Shown here: positions 24,378 to 37,565 of the stretch, one piece after another | Position numbering within the stretch: the stretch's first letter is position 1 | Layout: each line of letters starts with the position of its first letter | Assembly (NCBI RefSeq): GCF_027744825.2 | Contig: NC_071343.1 | Coordinates: 9,632,866 to 9,696,865 of the forward strand | DNA from: Synchiropus splendidus | Taxonomy: Eukaryota > Chordata > Actinopteri > Syngnathiformes > Callionymidae | DNA length: 64,000 bases | Direction: 5' to 3' | The notes under the pieces: model-generated | What the model was told of the DNA's origin: nothing | What the model saw: the letters and a program-made list of their open reading frames with translations, nothing else | Database searches by the model: none | Program-made: the position numbers and the translations under genes

Positions 24378-26149
24378 GTGTTTTAGTTTTTAGCATTTCG
24401 TTGTTGTGGACAGTCAATGTGTGTAGCTTCGCAGTCTAAGGTTCCATACAAATACAGCATTGTAACAGTGGCAGGGGAACTTTCTATTGTGTTATGACTT
24501 TTCCAAACTTTTCTCTTACCATCTCTCTTGATCTGCTTCATAATACATACACTTTTTTGGTAGCTAAGTTCATGGCACCGTAATTTAGTCATTTATAAAC
24601 ATGGAAACGCCTTAACATGCCCCCGAACCCACACTGACTTTCTCTTTGAATCGTTGTCCCTCTAATCTCCTTGTTACTAACAAGGAGACTCCAGCCAGGA
24701 TTTGATTTGACATTAAGTTCATCAGCTCGGCGAAGATGAAGTGCTGCAGTGTTCCTGGCAAACAAGCTTTTCTCCACTGGCAGGACTTTTCTTTTAAGCA
24801 CCGAGGTGGACGATCGATTGAACTCCCAGGAGCGAAATCTCATAGGCTCGTCCGTGAGGAGTCCTGATCAACGACACGCCGTCTGTTCGGCCCGAGAGCC
24901 ACGACATGTCGACGCTCAAATTTTGGTGGAGGCTGTCGTGCTGCTGTCTCATGTTGTCAATGCTGAATAGAATGGAACGCACAGGTATTGAATAGAATTT
25001 GACTTTGTAACTGAAGATTTGATAAAAAAAACTGAAACTTCATTTTGGCACAAACATTGGAGAGAAAGACTGCAGTTTAGCTCCCAGCTACCCACTGGTG
25101 TCTTGTTGCTACATTCCCTCTAAAATAATTTAAACGTTTAGGTCCAACACTTTTTTTTTGCTTTTTTATCCTTTTATTCTACATAGTATTTTTTATGTTT
25201 TGCTATCCTTCAATCATATGTTTCGGTTTTTTTTTTCTATCATGTTGGCAACTTTTTCTTATATTTTCATATTTAAATGTCTGTGCAAAAAATTAAAATG
25301 CATTGCTATCGTAACCCTTTTATCCCACTTATAACCATTTTATGATCCAACCATTCCACTTTTTTAACAATCTTTGCTGCTATAAGATGCTTAGGGAACA
25401 TTTCACACTGAATACATAAAAGATGAAAGTGAAATGCAACATTTGCCAACCATTTCTTTCAAACATTGTTCTGATCAATTAAAATATAAAGCTTAAAAAC
25501 TTATTTATTTGAATTTATAAATGCATTTCCAACCATTTCCATTCATAATCTTGTTTATTGAATTACTGTGTGCAACACTGCAAGATGCTTTGAAATACTA
25601 AAAAAACAATGCGTTTTGTACCTCTCAGACTTACACTGTTTGAGATCATTGTGCTCACTTTGTGTGGAGCTCTGGCCTCTGCCACCCCTTTGACTGTCTG
25701 CTGTTGTGCCTTGCTGTTCAGGTCTGTGCAGTCTGTTTTTGTCTGTTGGCAAATGTTGAATGGCCTTTGAGTTGGTGATGCCCCACTGTGTGCCTTGTCT
25801 TCAGATGTCTAACATTGGGGCTGACTGTTAGTGTACTGTGGTTGTTGACCACCTCATGTGGTCCTTGCTTTTTGAAAGTTGGGGTTCAGAGGTGTGAGCT
25901 GGGGGCGATTGTCTGCGCTCCGTTCCACAAAGTCAGTCATTGACTACTCCCTTTATGATGTTCATGGACAATCTTTGAGCTCTTTTAGCAACCTGGTTTT
26001 ATTCTACGCTCTGGTGTCGCCGGAAGACTCTGCATGCTGTTGTGAAGGCACTAACCTTCACAGTCCCAGCGGCCAAGCAGTGTAAACACAGTTAATGGTG
26101 AAATGATCGAATCAGTTGCTGAGGCACATCGCTTCATCCGACGGCAAGC

Positions 26150-26760
26150 TGCGCTGTCCTTCCCTCTTCACCTCTCCATCCCCACTCATTTCCTCTCAGC
26201 CGGCGATATTGCAGCCCAGCGCCTGCTGGACCCTGCCAATGTCACGTTAAAGGCATAAAAACACACGGCGCCACTTTTCAACCTCACACTGAGAGACAAT
26301 TTCCTGCTTCCATGTTGACTCCGTGTCATTGAGCCCTTGTCTTCCACTCCTTCTGCTTTCCGTTCGCCGACTTCTCGTGATTAATGGCGTTTCTCTCGAC
26401 TTCTGTGGCTGGAATCTCGTCGTGCCGTCTCATTTGCCGGAGCGCGCTCAGCCGCGTCTAATTGCGTTTAAATCAGGCTTGACTGCAAAGGAGAGACAAA
26501 GACTTGGACGCCCACCGTGCAAATCATATAAAACCACGTTTAAACCAGCCACAAATCGCCAAAGGAAAAGCAGCTTAATAGAAATCGCTCCATTGTTTTG
26601 CGTCCTTCACAGAGTGAAGTTGAGATTTATTCAATTATCTCCACATCACTGTTTGCTCTCTGAATTCCTGTTTCGCGTCAGCGATTTTAATACACCAATC
26701 ATTAGCATTAATGAAGTATAACATTTCAATCCTTAATGTAATAAATCAATGCGAGGGTAG
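26150..26760. promoter_or_regulatory. Candidate conserved non-coding element in intron 1
   Basis: The stretch has balanced composition, no repeat similarity and several homeodomain-type ATTA cores (for example GTGATTAATGG, TCTAATTGCG, CATTAGCATTAATGAAG). A 132-codon open frame at 26323-26721 overlaps it but has no recognisable domain. The reading as an enhancer rests on appearance only. Confidence 0.2.
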
Positions 26761-27510
26761 TTTTCCACATCAGACTGCGATAGAAAATTTGCAAGCAAAG
26801 TAAGAGTGTTTCCCTGGCTTTGTTAATGGCTTCTTTGTGGCACTCACACAGAATAATACAGGGGTTGTTTGAGGATAACACTAAATGAGGCACAGCATTA
26901 ACTGCAACACTTGTTGCTCAAAGCGCTATAGTGAATAATTATAATATTTAAGTGGCATTTTTTTAAATGTAAAAGCCTGAACAGCTTTATGTTTTCTTCA
27001 TTCACAAAATCTGGGATGTATGAACTCCAACAATAGTAACGTCATCATCCTTTACTTCCATCCTACGTCTCAAATTCACTTATCAGTCAAATGTCAGCTC
27101 ACTTCATTTGAGATATTTAGGACGTTTGTTGAAGACAGCTGAATCAGCTCAGGCACGAAGAGATGGATGGATGTGGAGCTTGTGTTTGATATGCCGAATC
27201 TGCATTTGGCTGTTTTAATATTCCAGAGATTGTCAGCGCCGTGTCCCAGAGGCAAGCAAGGCAGTTCAGCTTGAACACGGCAGGAAAACAGATAAAAGAA
27301 AAGTGCTGAAGGGTTGCAATATGACAGGGGGAAAGATAGTGAGGGAAGTCGTTCGGAGAACGGGATTCAATTGGCGTGATATTTTTTTTCTTTTGTCCTA
27401 AATCTTTCAGAAGAGTCAAATTAATTGGTTACTGATGGTACTTTGAAAGACCAATAGCTAACAGGTAACATGTCTTTGTCAGCCTGTTGACCGTGTCAAG
27501 ACAGACGTAC

Positions 27511-27970
27511 TAGTTACCTGGATGTAACTCCAGTTCTATGAGTGCATGCGAAGCCCCCGCTATTGGTTTGTCCCTTATAAGGCATCACCTTTGCCCTGAA
27601 ATATCTTTGATATACTCTCTGTCCAACTGGGAGACGGTGTATGACGCTACTGTGCGTTGTCCCTTTTTTCACTCAGGCACCTTGAATTGATCTTTGTATA
27701 TGTGCGTTGTACACTCACCGTCCAGTGTCACGATATAACCTGCGCCCCCGCATCATGCGGAGCCCACTTTGCCATGATGTTCTCCATGCTGCCTGCTTTT
27801 TCTGTCTGTGTCAGGACCATCCTAAGGAAGCCAATGTCTATCCCGCTTGCCTCTCTCCTCCCCGGGATGAACATCTGTGGCATGCCTGTTTTAAGCCGAG
27901 AGGAAGTGTGTCCACTTCCTCCCTTGTGCCGTGACAGTTTTTTAAGTTACAAAGATCGAAGAAGGTAAAG
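27511..27970 (+). mobile_element. DIRS-like retrotransposon fragment with degraded gag
   Basis: The left end, TAGTTACCTGGATGTAACTC followed by CAGTTCTATGAG, has the form of the terminal sequence of a common fish retroelement family I associate with DIRS/Ngaro. About 200 bp further on, one frame reads LCHDVLHAACFFCLCQDHPK. This recalls the Cys/His motif of DIRS gag (D.H..C..CLG..H), followed by a further Cys at about the expected spacing. No reverse transcriptase or recombinase is present, so it is a truncated relic. The family assignment is from memory and only moderate. Confidence 0.4.
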
Positions 27971-29785
27971 AGGAGCATTCAAACATGGTGGAACTGGCGT
28001 GATCTTGTGTTGTTCTGAGACAGCAGCTCCCATATAAAGATGGGAAGCGGAGTTCAAAGCTGCTTTGACTCCGAAATATGGGCTGTTCCTTAATCTGAAA
28101 GGTGCGGTTTCTTTTGTTGGTGTTCATGAGATTAGTCTGCTAAAAATGCAAATTTTTGTTAACTGAACTTTGGGCGTTCTTGAGATGCTTCAGGAGTTAT
28201 CCATCGATCTGGCATACTGATAGTGTCTAGTAGTACTTGAATGATTTCAGTGGGAAACTCAAATGAGACGTAGCAAATGTTTGATCTGTCAATGTATCCA
28301 GGGAAAATTGCCTCTAAATTCTACTGACATCAAAATCTACACTGACCAGAATCTCTGCATAACCTAGTTCATCTTCTGGAGTTGGAAGCATTTTTTTTTA
28401 ATGGTTAAAGCCTCTTTATTGCCAGATGGGATATTTGAAGGGAGTCTTGGAGCTGCGCTTCTACTTGTGTGTGTAAACGAATCTAACACTAAACGAAGAC
28501 AGAAAATATGTGTCCACTTTGCTGCCTATTGATTCACTCAAACTGGCTTCAGCAGAGATAAGTGTGAGCAGATGAACAGCGCCATTGATTCCATATGTAT
28601 TCTTTGTGTAAAGGATCATAAATGTGCTCCGCGCAGCCTCAGGGACGGAGCGTAGATGAACCAGGATTAATTATCCATCAGACCTTTTTCATTTCTGAAG
28701 TTAAATAGCGATAAATAAACTCAGTAAATCGATGACTGCAAGCAATGAATCAGAGCAAAAGATAAACTTTTTAAAGGGGAGACGGTTTCGGGCCAAAAAG
28801 AGGTATTGCATTCTAAAAGTTTTGGCCTATTCAGTGCTGCAATCGGTAGGAAAAGTTATTCAAAGAGGGTAAAAGTATCATTGTAGTGGAGATATTTCAA
28901 GTTAAAATAGACGCTTTTGCCACCTGTGACCTTGAAGACACGGACTGCTTACAGAGCACAAGGACTCCTGTACATCGATCATTAGCTTAGCATTATTTTT
29001 AATCTGATTGTGTTAAACAATTTAATGTTTTTATTGAGCTGTATTAAAGGAGATGAGAGGATTTGTCGTTGGAATGTCACCCGCTCCCCCGTCGCCTTCA
29101 CTATCTGGTGCCGATGCAACAAGGACGGACTTTAATTGGAAATGATCCCGCAGGCTCATAGACCAGTGGCAGCGGCCCACAGGTCAGGACTGATAATGCT
29201 AAATACAATACCAGGACAGCGTGTCACTAAACTCGCCGTTTCCGATTAGCAACTGGATCAATTTCAGATGTTAAGCCTCGTGACCGCAGCCAAGGCGCCG
29301 GCTTTTGGCGGCTCACAGCGAGGAATGATGAGATTGTTCTTGCGCCCCTCACTGACTGGCTTCCCATTTAAACACGGCTCATCATTTGTCACGCTCTCCA
29401 AGGTCAGAGTCCAGGTGAGAGAATCAGCCTGCTGCACTATAAATAGCCTGATTCCACCGACTGTCGGCTTTTCAGGACCGGCGTGCACAGCCAGCCAGTG
29501 AGTTGTACGTCTGGTAGTTAGCAGGGGGCTGATGGAGACGACAGCGTTTTCATCAGCGTCAGACGTCAAGCGTGAATAAAATCTTCCTCTGAACTACAGC
29601 AGAGAAGAGTCTCATCTGGAGCAACAAATATACAATATGTACTATTGTTATATCACTCATAAAAGAGCAGCAGCCTTCATCATTTGACAGAAAACTTCAA
29701 GTTCCATTATTTGTAATAACTCAGTCCTGATGGCTGCTTTCATTCTTTTGTCTTAAGGATTCAAACTTTTTCAGTTGTCGTTCAG

Positions 29786-29945
29786 TAGTGACGGTCTGGA
29801 GAGGATTCATGAAACTGTATCCTTACATTCAGAGCTCAGCAGCTGGCGCTTTTGGTTTAAAAGTGGTCTGTCATTGTCATGGTTACTGAAATCCAAAGAT
29901 TTGGGCTCTGAAAATGAGAAAACTGTTGCCGCATTGAAGCTGCAT
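29786..29945. mobile_element. Fold-back hAT-type MITE, degraded copy
   Basis: TAGTGACGGTCTGGAGAGG followed by ATTCATGAAACTG matches the left terminus of the family. AGCAGCTGGCGCTTTTGG and GGGCTCTGAAAATGAGAAAA match the internal parts. The right terminus is badly diverged. Confidence 0.5.
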
Positions 29946-32900
29946 TATCCCTATCTTTAGCCTGAACTGCGGACACTTTGTATCCATCATTTTGCATCAG
30001 CATTTCACAGTCATCTCGTCCAGTGTCTTCCTGACAAATGCATTTTATTCATGAATTAAATGTCTTGTGTTGGTTGTACAGCTGAAAAATGATTTTTGGA
30101 TGACCTTGACATTATAGTTGATTCATCTAGCGAAAAGGATTACATTCAAGATACACAGCATTCTGTGTTTTTTGTTTGGTTGCATTTTCTGGGCTCTTGT
30201 TTTTCAAGGTCACCGGACTGACATTATTTGAATACTGGACTGTTTTAACAGAACTTAAGTTTAAACACAGATGCCAGTTGGAAGATCACTCTTGACAGAC
30301 CAAACTCTTGACAGATGAATTCACCAACTGACTGGATTCTTTTGACTCTGTATACTCTGTAAACATGTGTTGGAGTCGAGACCTCCTCACCCGAAACACA
30401 GGTGGGACAGAAACCGAGACCAAGGCTTTGAGGTCCTGACACTAAAAGGAGACCAAATCAATGAGTCAAACTGAATTCAGAAAACGGGAGCATAAGTCTA
30501 TTAGTCATCTTTGCAATTTATTTCTAACTGCAAAACAATATTTTTTTGCCATTTTGCTCAAAGTAAATCAAGAACTGAAATGCTTTCATTGCAACATTGT
30601 AGGTCTCTATTCGCTTTAGTCTTGGTCTCAATGCTGTCACAGGTCCTCAAAGTCTGGTCCGGACTCTGTCAACATGACTGCAAACAGTCTCCTGCTTCTG
30701 GTCATGACCACTGGTGCTTTATGTTGCACCATAGGTTGATGATGCTGATCTTTATCTCCAAACAAGAGTGATGAAATACTTGGCTCGTTCCACCAACTCT
30801 ATCCTCAAGACTTCCTTCAGTCCTATAGCTTCAAAGACTGTAGCCGTCCCCAGCCTCCAAACTTCCCTCAACCACCGGTGTCCAGTTATTCCTGGCTGCC
30901 TTATTGACCTTCTGAATAATTGATCGTATTGACTCGGTGTGATGGTGTTTGCTCTGGAGGGAGCCGGGTAGAATTACAGTTGCTGTCAGTTTCATTAAAA
31001 GAGCCTTCTAATCACGACTGAGGCGAAAGGCTGGGAGTAAAACCTGAATGTCTGTGAGATTTTTTTGAGGCATTATCATGGACAGGGTTTGAGCAGTAGC
31101 AACAAACCTGATGATGCCATTTCTCTGACAAAGAGTTTCATATCGTTGGTCTTCATATCGTTGGTTTTGAATGATGACAATAGTAATAGAGCAACATGTT
31201 GAAATGGCGCCTTAAGGTTGAAGATTCAAACAATGGTTGGAGTTAACAATGTCTCAGGTGCTTTTCCCCTGGCCTCAAAAGTTCCCAACAACAGCGCTAA
31301 ATTGGCCAATGATGTCTTGGGATTGCAGACTCAATTGTGAAAGTAGGTTACGGCTATTTCGATGTTCACCATGAGGCCTTTCACACAGGTTCCAGCTCCT
31401 GAATATAATTTTGAGGGATGTTTAGACAGAAAAAAATACTGGTTCGGAACCTGAATAGTGGAACCACAGCAGGTTTGAGGTTGTGCATCATGACATCATC
31501 GGTGGGCGTGTAGTACTTGTTACATACGGGATGCATTTGAGGATAACTACTGTGTCTCCTCATCATTAAATGTCTTTGCATGCACGATGAAGCATCAGTC
31601 ACTTCCAGAATATAAACTTTGCTGTGGCGTTGTTTAACTCCCACCTGAGTGACACTTTATCCCGTCTCCCCAACTTTGCTTCTGCAGTATGGTGCGATTG
31701 AACGCACCAAGGTTCAGAGAAGCCACAACGGCACAGGGTTCCGCACCACGCTGGTGTGAACAGCCTCTCAGATGTTCTTCATGGTCTGGGGAAACAAAGT
31801 TGCTCATGGTTCTCTGGATCTGTGGCCCAGAATCACAGGTTAAATTTGAATTCCTGGTTCAAAAAGGGAGGCAGCCAAGAAGGATCTGTTCAATCACGTG
31901 ACTGATAAAATGGCATCTTGTCAAGATACTTATTTTCCTTGAGCAAGCAAAGGCTTATCCATCACCTAAAGTTACTTACTTCCGTTGTTCAGGACTCGAT
32001 TCTCTGGCTAACTTTAGGTTAAGAATCCATTCTTGTTCATGTTGTAACTTTGACTCCCCAAGAACAAGTGCACTTTTATGTGTTTAGCTCTGCCGTTGAA
32101 TTACATTGTGGTGAAATAATTTCAGGTGAGGCAGGTCAATATTTTACGGCTCTCTCCATGCTGGGCTTTAGTTGAAACACCCGTGATGGGGCAGCGCTGT
32201 GCTTCAACACAAGAACCCAGACGTGGATTTAATAAAGCTAGTGTGCGCATAACATGCAATAAAATGTGTGATAAAAGCGTCTGAAAGGACCCTATAGTGC
32301 CTTATGTCTCAACCATATGCTCACGATGCTTGTTATTTTTGATCAAACATGGATAAAACATTTGCGCGCGGCAACAACTGAGCCTCATTAAGTTCGTCTC
32401 AAGGGAATTGTAGTTTTTAATCAGTTGGTGTTCAATGAAACAACGGGCCACAGTGTTCAAGACTTGGGGAAGTCTTCCATCTGTCCGGAAGTATAGGAAC
32501 GTGTTGTATGCAAAGAATTATTTACTGGTACTGAAGACGGGATGAACTAGTCTGCTATCGCTTTTGTCACTTATTTCCAAGTCAATTTCAGTTTTTATTT
32601 TCATTTTTTATTTATTTTAAGGAAGCTGTAGGCTTGTCCACCAAGTAGGCATTTTTGTGCACTCAATATTTATTTATTTCGCATGTGTTTGAATGAAAAA
32701 AAAAAAACAAGCCAAAAAAAAAAACACCATTACCTCCTCTTGAGGATGTTGAGTCTTTTTCCCCTCTTTCCTCTCCTTCTTCTGCTGGTCAGTCAATATT
32801 ATTCGAGCACTTTCCAGCTCAAAGTCTCAGGAGGGAGCGGCTTCTGTTACTTTCTGACATTTCGCCGTGACATTTGTAAGATTTATGAACCTTTTTGGGA

Positions 32901-35408
32901 AACTACACAACAACACAAACTGTTTAGTAAGCCACACAGCCGAAATCAAGTAGGGACAGCCCACGTTTGCGCTCTGCGGAGCATGAAAACAACGATAGGT
33001 GAATTGGTGATATTTATATAGAAATATTGAATCGTAAACACAGCAATGCTGCTTTGGTTGTTTACCGACAGAGAGAAATAAAGGTGCAGGTTTTCCCCAT
33101 CCCAACGATGCCGCCTGCCAGGACTTTATTTATAACCCCAGCATCCCACTGTTGCACAGACCTGCACCTTTTATGTCAAGTAAATGAAGACATTTTGGAA
33201 ATCAATGCCCAGCCGACACAAAATCAAAGGCTAAAATAACGGTCGGATCCCTGAACAAATGTGGTGGTGCAGAGCCAGTGTATGTTCTTCAAGCTCTCTG
33301 TGATCCAACAAACTGTGTGAAATATATTTTTACAACTATATTGTGACATTTCACCCTTTTTTGAATTGGTTTGTCGAGCACCACGCAAACACACGGACGG
33401 AACACACTGACAGGCTTTCACAGTTCACAGTAACACTTTCCATCAGGGCATGCAACCATCCTCTTCAAGTCCTCCTTTACAGCATCCACAAACCTTTTCT
33501 TCGTTTGCTTGGCCCCTCAACCACCAACACCCATGGTCTTTCCTCTCAAACATTTGGGTCTGACCTTTCGGCATAATCTGGTATTTTGGAGTCACTGCCA
33601 AAGAATTCTCGTCAACTCTGACTCCTAACTCCTGCTTCCCGTACTTGTGTCTGAGCTACTGTCTCTAAACCATACATCATGGCAGGTCTCTGTCTTGGAA
33701 AGTGTCACTTTCGTACACTTGTTTCTGACTGTTCAACGCTGCCTGCACTCTCTTCTTCACCACAGTTTTTATAGTGTCCATTTTTATGTTTGCTACACTG
33801 TCATTGTCAATCCTTACTCCACCTGGTAAATATTGAAAACAAACTTGATTTTCAATCATCGTTTTAACCTCCAAAAATAGTAATTGGCGTAAAGGTGTGA
33901 TGAACTTTCTTTTTTAATCTCCTGTCTTTGGCTCAAAATACTGGGAATTTTCATGATTTATTTCTTTAAGAATATAGAATCAAGAGCCAGGCATTTTTCA
34001 CACAAAGGTTACTCAAGAGCCAGTTGTAGGAAGAAACACACTGGCAGACTCAAAATTGATAGTAGATGTAACATGTTCCTCGGTTAAGAGAAATCGACAA
34101 ATTGACTGCTGGAATGTATAAATACATAATATATTTTTTTAAATCTCCTTTTGGACCCACAATTTACAAGCAGAGTGAGGCACATGTGTGTGGTTAACAG
34201 TGAAATTACCAATCTACCACTGGCTCTAAGTTAAATTCACAGTCAACTCCTTGAAAAATCAGACCCTTGCTCAGCCAAGACCCGAATCAATACCTGAAAT
34301 AATGACTGGGAAAGCAGAATATATGGGGGTATGTGGCTTCGGCAATGATCCTAGCCTGGCTGTAGAGTTTTTCTGGTTATCTTAACCTTAGCGGCTGCAA
34401 AGAGAAGAATCACTCTGCACCATCCCCTTATCTTCTGGAGCAGATGTGGTAGAAAGCTCTCAAAGACGACCAGAACTCAGCGAGATGACATCAGTCTGCT
34501 CTGCGGTCGCTCAGATGGCTGCGTCCTCCAGTCCACGTTAATGCATTTCCACTGTGGCGTTTATCTCTCACACATGAAGCGCTTTCTTTTTTAAGAGGGC
34601 CATCCTTCACAAGTGAGCAACCCGGATGTTGTCGCGTGTCGTGTCGCGACTGTTTTAGTGAAATACAGGGCTGAGATTGGAGCTAAGATGAGGCGCAATA
34701 ATAAAACTATTTGATCAAGTACCTTCTGCATCGCTTCAGCAAATGTGCTGTACTGTGTAACATTTCCTGGCATTGTCAACAGCGGTGGGAGTTAAGCCAT
34801 GGGATGGCGCTCCTTTCACACTAAATATATAGGATAATGTCACTTGGTATATGTAGCATCACATACAACCAGGAAAAAAAATCATGGCAGTCAATTTATG
34901 TCAGAATAACAGACTCTGTGTTACACTACAAATGATTAACAAAAATCTGAAATTGAATTCAAAACCATTTACAGCTCTTTTGACTTTGAATCCTTTTCAC
35001 TGTGGTTGCAGAAAACCTAACTGCAGTATTGCAGCACAGCAGCTCTTATCAAATATGAAATGACTGCATTTATATTGTACTTCTGAAACAACTGAGCTCG
35101 GGGACTTGGAGTCACGCAGTTCGCATCTTAATTTTGAGAAGAAAAGGGTGAGTGCTAATCCTGTTCAGAACAAAGACCCAGATGTTTAGCATTCATATGA
35201 CCCCACTTTGAAGGTTCCTGGATGCTCCCACGGCCCCTGGGGACCGAGGATTTAGCGCAAAGAAAATCTAAGTGTGTTTAGCTGACTAGTTGGTTCCTGG
35301 TAATATTGGTGGACCTCTGATACATACTGAGAACTTTGAGTCTGAAAATGAAAACTCTTTTGTTTGTCAGTGCTCTCTATGACCTCTGATTTGCTTCCCT
35401 CTGTCCAG

Positions 35409-35523
35409 GATCTGGGCGGAGTGAGTCCTCCACAGAGGAACTGGAAGGGGATTGCGATCGCTCTGCTGGTCATATTGGTGGTCTGCTCCCTCATCACCAT
35501 GTCAGTCATCCTCCTCACACCAG
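35409..35523 (+). CDS. dpp10: dpp10 exon 2: juxtamembrane segment and transmembrane anchor (residues 20-58)
   Basis: The exon encodes [14 protein letters not shown] followed by one hydrophobic helix (about residues 33-55, [19 protein letters not shown]...). This is the nearly invariant exon 2 of DPP6 and DPP10; [10 protein letters not shown] fits DPP10 rather than the DPP6 [18 protein letters not shown] lies on the cytoplasmic side, making a type II (N-in) membrane protein, and this segment is known to contact Kv4. The acceptor is CTCTGTCCAG|GATCTG and the donor CCAG|GTAACA, leaving a phase-1 G that joins exon 3 as Ala58. No other open frame over the segment is plausible. Confidence 0.95.
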
Positions 35524-36354
35524 GTAACACTTTGCCTTGTTCTTTTTTATAGGCTTAATGTATCTAAGATGTCGAGGCATTCGTATATGTGACCTTCTAA
35601 GAGAAGCTGAACAGAGTTTCTGAAAATGGGTCAGTCATGCTAGTGACTGCGTGATTTACTCTGAATAAATAACCGAAGCACTTTACGTGCAATGACAAGG
35701 TGTAAGAATCCTTTCCGACATTGAAATTGTGGGGCTATATCATTTCTGTGATTGAGTGTCTGCGTTGTCAGAGGAATGCTCAGCAGGTTTGAAAATAAAA
35801 GTTTGCCTCAAATATGATACAATTTCTCATTGGCTGCTCAGATGAACATGTTACTGAGTTAGATTGTGATTCATTCAAGAGTCCAGCTCGCCTCCTCTCT
35901 TCTCAGAAACTGACACGACCCACATCACAATGTGAAAAATAATAAATAAGCTTGATTCTGGGAAGAAATGTTGATATATAATATATATAAAAAATCATGA
36001 TGTATGCGTAAATAGCTTGTTATTACTGCCATTCGCAATAAGAATAATTTGTCACATTAATCCAAACTTTTGTGACAACAAATGAAGTTGTTCTCTATTG
36101 AGCATTGTATGAGAAGCGAAACAAAGAGAGCGCTACTTTATATCCGTTGCTCATTTCGAAACAAATGTACACATCTGCTGTAATCACTCATAACCAGCAA
36201 GAGGAGGGAGCAAGACGAATACACGGTTATAATTAGCTTTCTCTTGTTCACTTGACCTTTGGGTTTCTTTTTGCAGCAGTAAGTAAAAAAACTAAAAGCG
36301 AAGCAAAACAACTTCTTGGCTTGACTTTACAGCCTCACAGAATCATCACCTCGC

Positions 36355-36670
36355 TCTCATAGACCTCAGACACTGCGGCGTTCCCAAGACATTCGATGGT
36401 GGGCGCCACGGCTGGTTAGACTCTCACGGCATCCATAAACAAACATGCTGTCTGCAGTTATCAAGCTCCGCCAACATGGCTGACATTCAGAGCGACACGG
36501 CCTTCGCTTTCCGCTCGGAATCGCCAGCTGCCCCGTTCAGAAGGGGCTTAACTCTGGCGCCGCCTGCATCGCTGTTTCATAATTAAAAATGACACATTTT
36601 GCTGGGGAATGGCTCCAAAGCGCACCAGACCAATGATGATGGTCATAATGAATATTGGATATCTGTTCGT
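36355..36670. promoter_or_regulatory. Candidate conserved non-coding element in intron 2
   Basis: This block is more GC-rich than the surrounding intron and free of visible repeats. It includes CCATAAACAAACATGCTG (forkhead-like), TTTCATAATTAAAAATGAC and CATAATGAATATTGG (ATTA/TAAT cores). It sits about 0.8 kb after exon 2. Conservation is not shown. Confidence 0.2.
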
Positions 36671-37363
36671 CCATGTGTGTCGGTTTCACCCACCTGCCTC
36701 TCTGGTCGTTAAATATGGAAAACAGACAATCGTGAAGAACAAGTTGCTCATGAGGTGGTGTAACTCCGTCAGAAGGCGTCTTTAAATTGTTTTTTACAAC
36801 TGAAAGGGAAACATGTAGGTTGCACTCTTTGTTGGGGAGGAATAGTGTGTGATGGTTTATACATACAAATGTCGCCTCGGACATTCTGGTACACTTAAGT
36901 TAGCCCAGGTGTGGAAGAAATATCCTCGAATATTCAACAAAATGGAGCTATTCCATTCTGTTGAGGGGTGTAGTCAAAATATTCCTTAAGTCTGTCTAGA
37001 AATGTACAAACAGGGGCCGTCTGAACAGGATGTGTCTTTGATGAAACTCTCAACAGTTGAGAAAGCATATCGTAAAACACTGACCTGATAGGAAAAAAGA
37101 GGTATAGGCAGTTGAAAAATACATACAAAATAAAACAGGAACTCAACAATCAGACAACATATTCTCGGTCCCACAACGCTAAATAGCAACCAATTTCAAA
37201 TGTGTACAATGATCACATCAAAGACCTGTTGATGTGCTCCAATGGGGTCCAAACTACCCCCCTCCACCTTGTGTTCCAAGCGACACCCATAGTAGGCACC
37301 ACAGATGAAACAGCTCATGCTTCAGTGGAATGCTTAATACCCCAACTTGCAATGAGCAAGGTA

Positions 37364-37565
37364 GTGATGGGGAGACAAGGTATCATGAAACAGTATTGCA
37401 TGGTTGATGAAACAGTCAGAATTTCAGGGGCCACTAGATGGTACCAAGATTTAAAAATGAAGTCCGAACATTGATGACACATAGTGCCATCTAGTGGCAT
37501 CTGAAAATCAGGACACAGTTTTATGAAGCCTCATCAGCCGTTCAATACTGTGTCATGAAACTCCT
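37364..37565. mobile_element. Fold-back hAT-type MITE, copy with diverged right end
   Basis: TAGTGATGGGGAGACAAGG, then TATCATGAAACAGTATTGC and ATGGTTGATGAAACAG closely match the 59491 copy. The right half has TAGTGCCATCTAGTGGC, then TTATGAAGCCTCATCAGCC and TTCAATACTGTGTCATGAAA. The last few bases of the right terminus are diverged. Confidence 0.7.

Noticed and set aside
28573..28640. Alternative dpp10 first exon beginning MNSA...
   Set aside because: It resembles the mammalian MNQTAS form only in its first two residues and has no donor in the right phase.
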